A program made the translations under genes and the position numbers. A DNA stretch of 21,735 nt, from positions 1-21,735 of the forward strand of contig CAZBTJ010000095.1 in NCBI GenBank assembly GCA_964494325.1. Direction: 5' to 3'. This document shows, piece by piece, positions 1 through 7,195 of this stretch. The notes beneath the pieces are model-generated. The model did no database searches. It saw nothing but the letters and a program-made list of their open reading frames with translations, and was not told the origin of the DNA. How positions within the stretch are numbered: position 1 is the first letter of the stretch; each line of letters starts with the position of its first letter. The DNA comes from JAIPFM01 sp964494325. Lineage in GTDB: Bacteria > Planctomycetota > Phycisphaerae > Sedimentisphaerales > Anaerobacaceae.

Positions 1-84
1 CGGTGATTATTGTAGAAGCATGGCTCAGACCACCCCCAACCCAATATGATCGGGCAATCCTGACGCTGTTGGTGAGGGCCTATA
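1..84 (+). repeat. Dispersed intergenic repeat, copy A (3' part)
   Basis: This is the 3' portion of a repeat family found six times in the window; the rest of this copy lies outside it. Shared blocks are a GTGATTATTGTAG segment (as in copy C), AGCATGGC (as in copy E), CCCAACCCAAT followed by GATCGGGC, and the terminal TCCTGACGCT...GTGAGGGCC. It ends directly against the stop codon of the minus-strand gene at 85-1248. No transposase or coding sequence is associated with it. Confidence 0.75.
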
Positions 85-1248
85 CTAATCAGAGACAATG
101 TCGTCCTCACTTACTATTCCATCTTTACCTAAAGAAGAAACCTCATATTTTTCTTTACCAATACCAGGGCGTTTGTATTGGTATTCATGCTTCCAATAAT
201 CACTAAGTTGCCTTTTCAGTAGATAGGGGCCACGCCATTTCCGGGCTGAAGCGGGCTTCTCCAACAACGCATTTAAACCCTCTGCTGAAGAAGGGATGTT
301 TCCATTGTCTATTTCATACCGGTATAAGGCCTCTTCAATAACCGCCATCTTTGCCATTGTTATTCCTGTTCTTGCCATTTTTAGATTATCAGGTGGAAAT
401 ACCAGAGGAATTGACAGAGTAATAAGTCCTTGGGAAATGATCCCACCTAGTACAATACCAACTGTCGCTAACCCACTATTACTCCGGCCCCCTTCATTGT
501 GATTAATATGGCATGTATTACCTGAAGCGAGGATTGGAAAAAAGATAAATGGCAGAAGTAATAGACCAATTTTGAACCTAAGACCTTTGCCAAAATTGGA
601 TGCGATTGCATTAGTAGCGAAAATTATACCAATAATGATAATAAGGGGATAAAACCAACCCGCAACAATCCACCATACAGGTCTGCCTGCGGCCCTGAGG
701 TACACTAGCTGATTATAGGATGGAATCAATACCGCCCAGCCCTTTTCCCCAACTTTCTTGAATATTTTCCATATGGCAAAAGGCACAATTAACAAAGATA
801 CCAGCATGTTGATCCCAAACATGAACAAAATGAAAGTCACCACAAGGGGGATTCCAGGGCTTGCTCCTTCAGTAGTTGAATATATGGATTGCTGTCGATA
901 TTGGGGAGATGACACCTCTCGGTTCTGCTTGGGCCGAATGTGTATCATCCATAACGGCAGAAAAACGCTCAAGGCAACTACCATGACCATAATGATACTA
1001 CACGTCTTGTTACTCATTGTGGGCGTTCTTCGTTGCTCCAGATTGCGAGATCTAAAACTGTTGCCCTCCGGCTCCTGAGTACTGATCTCTAGAGATTGCA
1101 ACAAAGTGCTAGAATCTGAAATAAGTGGCTTATGACTTATGGTCGGGATTTCGATGCGGTTTCCACATGGACAACGTCCCCTCTTACCGCTAAGCTGATC
1201 GTTCACTTTGAATCGCTTACCGCAGTTTTTGCAGAAGAACCTTATCAT
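85..1248 (-). CDS. Zinc-ribbon / DUF5684-like membrane protein with C-terminal GspG-like domain
   Basis: This 387-residue protein joins three modules. Residues 1-35 form a zinc ribbon with C6xxC9 and C26-P-C28. A transmembrane segment at about 83-104 is followed by a hydrophobic multi-pass region (about 133-245) with the FAIWKIFKKVGEKGWAVLIP and AGRPVWW motifs of the DUF5684 family, and another membrane segment at about 263-286. Residues 295-385 resemble the C-terminal domain of the type II secretion pseudopilin GspG (IEEALYRYEIDNG, SAEGLNALLEKP, WRGPYL, then SSLGKDG), but there is no N-terminal prepilin methylation motif. A Shine-Dalgarno-like TGGAGG lies 4 bases before the ATG. The function is unknown; a membrane-anchored assembly or envelope role is only a guess. 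No partner gene is adjacent, and the stop codon abuts repeat copy A. Confidence 0.85.
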   Translation of the reverse strand: MIRFFCKNCGKRFKVNDQLSGKRGRCPCGNRIEIPTISHKPLISDSSTLLQSLEISTQEPEGNSFRSRNLEQRRTPTMSNKTCSIIMVMVVALSVFLPLWMIHIRPKQNREVSSPQYRQQSIYSTTEGASPGIPLVVTFILFMFGINMLVSLLIVPFAIWKIFKKVGEKGWAVLIPSYNQLVYLRAAGRPVWWIVAGWFYPLIIIIGIIFATNAIASNFGKGLRFKIGLLLLPFIFFPILASGNTCHINHNEGGRSNSGLATVGIVLGGIISQGLITLSIPLVFPPDNLKMARTGITMAKMAVIEEALYRYEIDNGNIPSSAEGLNALLEKPASARKWRGPYLLKRQLSDYWKHEYQYKRPGIGKEKYEVSSLGKDGIVSEDDIVSD

Positions 1249-1819
1249 AAAACCTCCAGTAGATAACTTTCATTCTTTTGCCAAAAGGATGCACAAAGTA
1301 AAAGGCCATTGCCTTGGAATTACATCTACGAGTTTTAATAACTTCCGATACCTCTTCTGGGCCAGACCAAATTATCCAGACATTCTGACATCAATGGCTA
1401 CATCCGACAATTCTCTGTGATCGACTGAGTATTCATGTGAGCAAAACAATCTGTCACAAAGTCAATATTGAACTTGGTTCCAGCGGGCGTCTTCAGATAC
1501 CTCAAACTTAGAACCACTTTCAAGGTGGTAAATCACGGATGCTCTCTCTAAAATAGAATACACTCTAAAGCAGGTGTGTTTCAAGCTAAAACTGGTTTTA
1601 ACGGAAGCATCTTGACATTAATTGGCCTCCAAGCAAGCTCAATGATAAGAAACTTTGCTGTGTCTGGTCACAGAATCGGTGGGGGCTATTATTTTGGACA
1701 GTCCGTGTCGTGTTAATCTTCAAAGTTGGTGTAAGATTACAGAGCACCCAAGTATCCCGATAATTGTGGCTGTTGGCCACCCGTCAAACGTTGCCTGCTC
1801 CAACCTCGCTCTCATGGGC
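1249..1819. other. Gene-free stretch upstream of the zinc-ribbon gene
   Basis: About 570 bases without a convincing gene on either strand. Short open frames have no family resemblance and no good ribosome-binding site. The stretch probably contains the promoter of the minus-strand gene that starts at 1248, but I could not pick a confident -35/-10 pair. Repeat copy B begins at its right end. Confidence 0.6.
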
Positions 1820-2095
1820 AGTTTACGGGGCTAGAATGGGCGAACGCAGGCGAAAGGGTATCACTGGGTAGGCGAATGGTTTGAACGCTTAAATATCGTT
1901 AAAAGGGTTCTGAGGAGGGCTTTGCGCAAAGGCTATGGGAAGTTGACCGCTCCCATCACAACCCACTACATCCGTCGTCCATCACGCGTTCATCATCGCA
2001 TTAAAGTCGCCATGTGCTGGAGTTGCCTGAGTGCATCCTGGACAGCGTGCTGACCACCGTAAAAATGCATGGCCCAACCACCCAACCCCAAGAGC
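1820..2095 (+). repeat. Dispersed intergenic repeat, copy B (nearly full length)
   Basis: Copy B matches copy E (19108-19437) over most of its length. Shared blocks in order are AGTTTACGG, AGAATG, CGAACGCAGG, GGGTATCACTG, GAACGCTTAAATATCG (GGACGCTTAAATATCG in E), TCTGAGGA, a palindromic hairpin, ATCACGCGTTCAT, GCCATGTGCTGGA, CCTGGAC and GCATGGCCCAACCACCCAACCC. The final GATCGGGCGATCCTGACGCT block of other copies is replaced by a terminator-like sequence. The hairpin centre is CTTTGCGCAAAG here and CTTTGGCCAAAG in E, so it stays palindromic despite substitution. Confidence 0.8.
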
Positions 2096-2131
2096 AAAAG
2101 AAAAGGGCTCAAGCCCAAGCCTGTAGCCCTT
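2089..2131 (-). terminator. Rho-independent terminator of the secreted multidomain gene
   Basis: Read on the minus strand, AAGGGCT (2131-2125) pairs with AGCCCTT (2109-2103) across a 15-base loop. The stem is followed by TTCTTTTGCTCTT, a T-rich tail. It lies about 90 bases after the stop of the minus-strand gene at 2219-5017. The stem is only 7 bp, so this is a moderate call. Confidence 0.55.
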
Positions 2132-2218
2132 ATTTGGAAGAAGATCTTGTAGAGAGACCGGACGATCTCGTTTTATTCGCCAAGACTTGCGTGGCCCAAC
2201 TTCCACAAAGCCACCCGT

Positions 2219-5017
2219 CTAACGACCTCCAGGCTCAGGCAATTCTGTCTCTGGCGCCGATTTGTAGAGCCGTATATCATCCAGAAGAAACATGCCGCTG
2301 GCCTCCATGCCGTCAACGCCAATACTCAAGCTGTTGACATTGCTAGTAGCCAGAGAGCCAAGATCAATTTGCCATGCAGTCCAGACCCTCTTTGTCAGAT
2401 TCGCAGTTTCATTATCATATGGAATCTTGGTGTTATTGATCTTAACGTACAGCTGGCCCGTGTTGCCTGGGGTACCAAAGAAATGCAGTACCAGTGTTTG
2501 GATACCGTATATGTTCCAGTTTTGGGGCGGCGACCAATCGCGGTCGATTTGAGATGCGATATCGTCCGCATTGCTGTAATAGAATGGCATGGACTGCGAA
2601 CTACCCGGTACAGTTAGGTTCGTTTCCATGATGTCACTGTCATAGTGCGGGCTGCTCATGGCCCAGATATCATGGCCCACAGTTGAACCAGTGCCATTAC
2701 TTTCATACGCAACTGGGAAGAATTCATCGCCTGAATAGCCAGAGCCGTCATGCCAGGTCTGGAACGGACGATTCGGGCTGAATTTGCTGTAACTCTCGAA
2801 ATCATCCACAGTCAATGAATCGACTATCCTAAAACTCCATACAGGGCCGGTCCACACAGATGGAACCTTTGCCTCATTTACTTCATCCACGCGCCAGTAG
2901 TACGTCTCACCCAACTGAAGATCCAGGGAGGTCAGGTCCAGACTGTTTGTGGGGGTGGAAACAGAGGAAGCAATGCCGTCAGCCAAAGCATTCATGTCCG
3001 TACTCACAGACACAGTATGCTGATCAGCTTTACGACCTGCACGCCAGGACACAACGTCGTAAGGAAGCACATCTCCTGCCCCATCAGCAGGTTCTGGTGT
3101 GCTTGCAGCAGCAGGAATCATGCTAAATTGAACTTCACTCAAACTGTAAGCCTGCATGAATCCACCAAAGTTGCTTTGGATGTTCAAACGAACCATCTTG
3201 GCTGCGACGCCATCAAAAGGGATTTCATCATACTGGTTATAGGTGGGAAAACCCGGTGCACGACTCAGCTCATTGGCATCTTCTAATACGTTCCAGGTTT
3301 CACCGTCCGTTGAGTAGGCAATCTCGACACCCTTAACGCCATAGCCAATAAAGCCTTCAGCAGAACTGTTAGAGTTCCATACCTTCATGGTATCCAGTTT
3401 TTTGATGCTATCAAATTCATATTGAATCCAGGCATCCGTATCGCCCACGGCCGTGAACCACATGGTTTCAGAGGCAATGGCATGTGTGCCGTCCCCACCC
3501 AACCCAGACCCATCAATCGTCTTTTCAGGCATTGAGAACTCATTAGAAGAACTTGATGCCGTGGCAACAATATCTGCACCCGGAATTTGAATTGAATAGG
3601 GTTCGGTCGTGAAGCTCCAGACGTCTCCTGTGAATACTGAAAAATCGGGAGCACCGTTAACCTCGTCTACACGCCAATAGTATGCTTCGCTAAAATGGAG
3701 TTGTCCCGGATCATAGGTGTTTGCCTCATGGCGCCCCATGTACAATAAACTGCTCATCGTGGCATCATTAACATCACTATAAGAGGTGCCAAAGTACACG
3801 TCATGCGTTTGGGCAAACACGCCGGCTTCCCAACTCAAGAGGGTGTTGTAGGGAACGTTATTGGCCTGGCTGATTGGATAGGGTTTCTTTGCCAGTTCGG
3901 GAGAAACAACCTCTTTCATGACACGCAAGTCTTTGGCATTAACGACACCATCACCAAAGGGGATTGGAGCAATATCATAGAGGGACTCATCTGTGTTGCC
4001 CCAATGCTCCAGCAATGTATTCAGATCCAATTTATTTACTTCGCCGTCCGCATTGAGATCAAGTACAGGAGTTACCTTGACCTGCCATATGTTGTAATCA
4101 AGCGTAAACACATTGTCGCCGTGAGTAAAGTAGATTGCCGAATCATCCTCTGAAAAGGAGACACAAAACTCGGTTCCATCAGTTCCTCCGGCGGCCATAA
4201 ATATACCCGTCCCTGAATTTACCGGCCCAAATAGTTCGGCTCGTTCCCATGGAGCAGTGATGGTTGGACGCCTTGAAACCCAAACATGGGCCTTGGAGAA
4301 TCCCCTTGAAAAGAAGAGGGATAGACCATCGGCGGAGATATACGGAGTGTACTCATATTGGTTGCTGTTGACATTGGAACTGAGAGTTACTGGTGCACCC
4401 CAAGGATCATCTTTGGTCGGACGAGTTGTCATGAGTATCTGGCTGTTTTGGGGATCATCAGGTATGTTGGACATGTAATATAGCTCTAGTCCATTTGCCG
4501 AGACGCATGGAGTGTCTTCCGCATTGATTGTATTGACTATAGGGCCAAGATTCTTCGGACTCCCCCAGGGACTCTCTTTGCTTGCGCGAGTCGATACCCA
4601 CAGATCAGAGTGCCCATGACCGCCCGGATTGGGCTCGCAGCCAGTGACATTTGGAAAACCATCTGAGAAGTATAGCTCTAGTCCCTCAGCAGAAAGGGAC
4701 GGTGTACGTTGTGGCCCAGATGAGTTTACAGGACCAAGTAGCTTAATGGGGCTGGACCAGGGCTCTTTTGTGGTTGACCGCTTCGCGACCCATATGTCGT
4801 GAGAACACTGTCCGTCCCCAGCAGCATAGTTATAGTACAATTCCAATCCATCACGCGAGATTTGAGGTGATCCATCGGAGAACTCACTATTGATATTGGG
4901 CACCATTTCAGGCTTCCCAAAGATGAAATCAGCCTTGACGGTCTGATTTAGAAGTGATAAACAAAAAACGATTCCTGACATCAATTCTAGTGCGATCAAA
5001 CGACTTGTTTTCTTCAT
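2219..5017 (-). CDS. Secreted PD40-propeller / dockerin-like / discoidin multidomain protein
   Basis: This 932-residue exported protein starts with a signal peptide (about 1-29, cut likely before DFIFG). Residues about 30-310 carry repeated PD40/TolB-type blades (S-x-DGLELYY, S-A-E/N-GLELYF/Y). About 317-375 is a dockerin-like pair of calcium-loop motifs (DLNADGEVNKLDLN and FGDGVVNAKDL). About 379-460 and 642-730 are two similar modules that close with YYWRVDEVN. About 481-630 is an F5/8 type C (discoidin) domain, and 731-932 is a probable jelly-roll-like binding region starting TVDDFESY. The start is supported by AAGGAGG 7 bases before the ATG. The domain set is typical of secreted planctomycete glycan-binding proteins. 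No enzymatic domain is visible, so binding or scaffolding is inferred. It appears monocistronic, with a terminator-like hairpin downstream. Confidence 0.9.
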   Translation of the reverse strand: MKKTSRLIALELMSGIVFCLSLLNQTVKADFIFGKPEMVPNINSEFSDGSPQISRDGLELYYNYAAGDGQCSHDIWVAKRSTTKEPWSSPIKLLGPVNSSGPQRTPSLSAEGLELYFSDGFPNVTGCEPNPGGHGHSDLWVSTRASKESPWGSPKNLGPIVNTINAEDTPCVSANGLELYYMSNIPDDPQNSQILMTTRPTKDDPWGAPVTLSSNVNSNQYEYTPYISADGLSLFFSRGFSKAHVWVSRRPTITAPWERAELFGPVNSGTGIFMAAGGTDGTEFCVSFSEDDSAIYFTHGDNVFTLDYNIWQVKVTPVLDLNADGEVNKLDLNTLLEHWGNTDESLYDIAPIPFGDGVVNAKDLRVMKEVVSPELAKKPYPISQANNVPYNTLLSWEAGVFAQTHDVYFGTSYSDVNDATMSSLLYMGRHEANTYDPGQLHFSEAYYWRVDEVNGAPDFSVFTGDVWSFTTEPYSIQIPGADIVATASSSSNEFSMPEKTIDGSGLGGDGTHAIASETMWFTAVGDTDAWIQYEFDSIKKLDTMKVWNSNSSAEGFIGYGVKGVEIAYSTDGETWNVLEDANELSRAPGFPTYNQYDEIPFDGVAAKMVRLNIQSNFGGFMQAYSLSEVQFSMIPAAASTPEPADGAGDVLPYDVVSWRAGRKADQHTVSVSTDMNALADGIASSVSTPTNSLDLTSLDLQLGETYYWRVDEVNEAKVPSVWTGPVWSFRIVDSLTVDDFESYSKFSPNRPFQTWHDGSGYSGDEFFPVAYESNGTGSTVGHDIWAMSSPHYDSDIMETNLTVPGSSQSMPFYYSNADDIASQIDRDWSPPQNWNIYGIQTLVLHFFGTPGNTGQLYVKINNTKIPYDNETANLTKRVWTAWQIDLGSLATSNVNSLSIGVDGMEASGMFLLDDIRLYKSAPETELPEPGGR

Positions 5018-5376
5018 CTTACTGCCTCCTTCTTCGAGGAATGCTCAAAAGTATAGTCTCATATCTGAATAATGCCTGAATGGATCACCAAAACGGGCAT
5101 TCTGCAACTGATTCCATTAACACCATCCTCAAAAATCCTACTGACGTTCACTCATACATTATATGCTGCACTTTCTCCCTGCACTATTACATGCGCCATC
5201 CGCCCCGATTTTGGCCAAAGTTTTTTTTAAAATGTGAAATTATCTGAAATTTCCCGTGAGTCACAGGCGCAGATGAAAAATGCTGAGCAGGTAAGAAATT
5301 GGTTTTATATGTATGGGCAGGCTTTGCCTCATCAGAGCCTAACATCGCCCCAGGCACCTCCCTGGAGCACTTCACA
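5018..5376. other. Gene-free stretch upstream of the secreted protein gene
   Basis: About 360 bases with no supported gene. The minus-strand leader of the secreted protein lies here; TATACT (reading the minus strand, 5055-5050) is a possible -10 box, but no good -35 sits at the right distance. The sequence next to repeat copy C shows nothing recognisable. Confidence 0.5.
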
Positions 5377-5590
5377 CGAACGCAGGTGAATGGGTGCCAC
5401 TGAGTAGGTTGAATGGTTTGGACGCTTAAATGTCGCTAGAATGGCTCTGATGAGTAGTTTGCCCTTGCCTGGACATATTCTGGATACGATGGTGATTATT
5501 GTAGGATCTCAGCGATATTGAGACTTGATGGCCCAGGCCCAGGCTCGACCCAATCAGATCGGGCGATCCTGACGCTAGTGAGGGTCGGCA
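5377..5590 (+). repeat. Dispersed intergenic repeat, copy C (internally deleted)
   Basis: The 5' block (CGAACGCAGGTGAATGGGT, CACTGAGTAGG, GGACGCTTAAAT, TCGCTAGAATGGCTCTGA) matches copy E closely. The 3' block (TCTGGATACGATGGTGATT, then CCCAATCAGATCGGGCGATC and CTGACGCTAGTGAGGG) matches copies A, E and F. About 100 bases of the middle, including the hairpin and ACGCGTTCAT block, are missing. The copy lies in the intergenic region before the permease pseudogene. Confidence 0.8.
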
Positions 5591-5849
5591 AACCGATGCA
5601 AATTAGCATTGGACGTTTGGCGAGGTGAAAGCTGTGCCCTGAATCTAAAAACAAGATGTGTTTTGGCGTGCAGACATCATCAACCAAACAGGAACGTTCT
5701 GTCAGATTAAATAACGGCTAGAACATGTAATTACGTATAAACCGTAGTGTGCATTTGACCCTATCCGTGTTACGATCACGTTGTCAGTGAAGATGTAACG
5801 GTTTTCAGACCTATTGTGCCATATTTAAAGAAGCACAGAGAGGTTCGTC
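5591..5849. other. Non-coding stretch before the permease pseudogene
   Basis: No gene is supported here. A small hairpin can form from CCGATGC and GCATTGG around 5593-5612 (one G-U pair) but lacks a T tract. The end of the stretch should hold the promoter of the permease remnant; I could not identify a reliable box pair. Confidence 0.4.
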
Positions 5850-6507
5850 ATGAAAAATCTCATCCAGACCCCTTTAGTTTTTCTACGATTCTTCTATCAG
5901 AGTGTATATCTCGCCGTGGATCAAATCTGGGCAAATAAGACCAGGGCGACCCTGACGGCTATTGGCATTATAATCGGTGTGGCTGCAGTAACTGCCGTGA
6001 TTGCGACTCTCACCGGCCTGAAAACCGAGGTATTAGGTAAGGTGGCAGAATTTGGCACTAACACCATTGTTATTCGTCCTGAATTACCCGAGAAGGGATC
6101 GCAGCGTCATGCCTCTCGGTGGGCACTACGGTTTCTCCCAGAGCATTTTGACAAAATGCTTGAACACTGCCCTTCAGTAGAACACCTTAGTCGGCTGGCT
6201 TGGGTCAATCCTCGCGCTGTATCACACCGTGATAAATCAGTTGAAAATGTCAAAGTAATCGGTGTTGAGCCTTCATATTATGACATCGTAACGCGCCCGT
6301 TGACACTTGGACGCACATTATCGGCTATTGATGACATGTAAGCACGTCAGGTATGTGTGATTGACTCTAAAATACATCACAAACTTAACCTGGACAAAGA
6401 CTGTATTGGCCAATTTATATTTGTTGGTAATCGCCGGTTTTACATTGCAGGCGTCATTGAATGGCGTTTCCTCAACAGGAACTAGTTATGTTTTTGGGGA
6501 TTTTTCC
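5850..6507 (+). pseudogene. MacB-type ABC transporter permease, N-terminal remnant
   Basis: The first 163 codons encode the start of a MacB/FtsX-family permease: a membrane segment in the context WANKTRATLTAIGIIIGVAA, then the periplasmic core region (GTNTIVIRPE, VKVIGVEPSYYDI, LGRTLSAIDD). An in-frame TAA at 6339-6341 interrupts it. The same frame continues past the stop with family-like sequence (ARQVCVIDSKI, IGQFIFVGNRRFYIAGVIE). A second stop (6483-6485) follows, while the +1 frame reads STGTSYVFGDFSF from 6472, which suggests a frameshift. Homology then ends where repeat fragment D begins. The remaining two thirds, including the three C-terminal membrane helices, are absent. The start is backed by GAGAGG 6 bases before the ATG. 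No ATPase or membrane-fusion partner is nearby. It is a dead gene unless the short N-terminal product has a role. Confidence 0.8.
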
Positions 6508-6557
6508 TTCACGCGTTCATAACATATCCTGGACACAATAGTGACCATTGTGGATTC
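6508..6557 (+). repeat. Dispersed intergenic repeat, fragment D
   Basis: A short internal fragment: CACGCGTTCATAA is shared with copy E, TCCTGGAC with copies B and E, and the AATAGTGACCATTGTGGA segment resembles ATGGTGATTATTGTAGGA in copy C. It directly follows the last recognisable codons of the permease pseudogene, so it is the likely recombination or insertion scar. Confidence 0.55.
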
Positions 6558-6689
6558 CGTCACCGCCACATGCCTGAAGCAATAATCTCAAGAAAGTTGG
6601 GCTGACAAAGTCCACAAGTTGCACATAACGAGCAAAGAGTGCCTCAGAATTAACATCATAGAAAAAAGCGACAAAAAGATCTAAAGCTA

Positions 6690-6718
6690 TTGACGACACC
6701 CGTCGTACCCTGTATAGT
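6690..6718 (+). promoter_or_regulatory. Promoter of system 1 (blaI-like/M56-propeller)
   Basis: A -35 box TTGACG (6690-6695) and a -10 box TATAGT (6713-6718) are separated by exactly 17 bases, a sigma70-type arrangement. Operator 1 overlaps the -35 and operator 2 lies just past the expected start site. Confidence 0.7.
6693..6706. promoter_or_regulatory. BlaI-type operator 1 of system 1
   Basis: ACGACACCCGTCGT is an inverted repeat ACGAC-ACCC-GTCGT. It recurs as operator 2 with the same flanking TGACGAC...GTCGTA. Geometry matches the BlaI/MecI operator (5-base half-sites flanking 2 bases: CGACA-CC-CGTCG), but outer bases differ from the classical TTACA. Overlap with the -35 predicts repression of its own repressor gene. 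Confidence 0.7.
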
Positions 6719-6729
6719 TTGTTTTTATG

Positions 6730-6743
6730 ACGACACCCGTCGT
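6730..6743. promoter_or_regulatory. BlaI-type operator 2 of system 1
   Basis: Second exact copy of ACGACACCCGTCGT, centred 37 bases after the first and lying at the expected transcription start region. Paired identical sites are typical of cooperative BlaI/MecI-type binding. Confidence 0.7.
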
Positions 6744-6785
6744 ATGGTGACAATATAGATCACTCAACAAACAAAGGATTCTGTT

Positions 6786-7178
6786 ATGGTCGATCCAGAA
6801 GGCAACTTAACGCCAGCTCAGTACGAGATTCTTCAAGTTATTTGGAGCGGTGATGATGAGGGCTCCACTGTAGCAGAGATTTGGCGAGAAATCTCAAAAT
6901 CGCGAGGTGTAGGCCGCACGACAGTTCTGAATTTGGTGGATCGCTTGGAAAAACGCGGTTGGCTCACTCGGCGCCGGGCACAGGGCGTTTATCGTTATCG
7001 AGCCGCACTGGACCGGGAAAAAACCACCCACGTGCTGGCTTCTGAATTTGTCGATGATTTTTTTGGTGGTAAAGCCAGCGACCTGGTCATGAGCCTATTG
7101 GGCAGTAAGAGCATCAAGAAAAGTGAAGTCGAGCGGCTGCGCAAGCTCATCGACAAAGCATCGCAAAAAAGTAAATGA
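6786..7178 (+). CDS. BlaI/MecI-family transcriptional repressor (system 1)
   Basis: A 130-residue winged-helix protein of the usual BlaI/MecI length. Residues 8-72 form the DNA-binding domain (LTPAQYEILQVIW, then recognition helix RTTVLNLVDRL at about 44-54, wing ending RYRAAL). About 75-130 is the helical dimerisation part (FVDDFFGGKASDLVMSLL). In staphylococci such repressors are lost by proteolysis when the paired sensor protease is activated. AAAGGA sits 7 bases before the ATG. The next gene encodes the M56 peptidase partner with no room for another promoter. Two palindromes in its promoter indicate autoregulation. The recognition helix differs from the classical TIRTLI type, in line with its unusual operator. 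The antibiotic-resistance name is by family only; the target regulon is unknown. Confidence 0.93.
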   Translation: MVDPEGNLTPAQYEILQVIWSGDDEGSTVAEIWREISKSRGVGRTTVLNLVDRLEKRGWLTRRRAQGVYRYRAALDREKTTHVLASEFVDDFFGGKASDLVMSLLGSKSIKKSEVERLRKLIDKASQKSK

Positions 7179-7195
7179 CGAAAGGAGAAGCAGCT

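Noticed and set aside
5725..5745. ACATGTAATTACGT before the permease pseudogene, reminiscent of the system 3 operator
   Set aside because: It shares ACATGT but lacks the TTACA-NN-TGTAA arrangement and occurs only once; similarity is likely chance.
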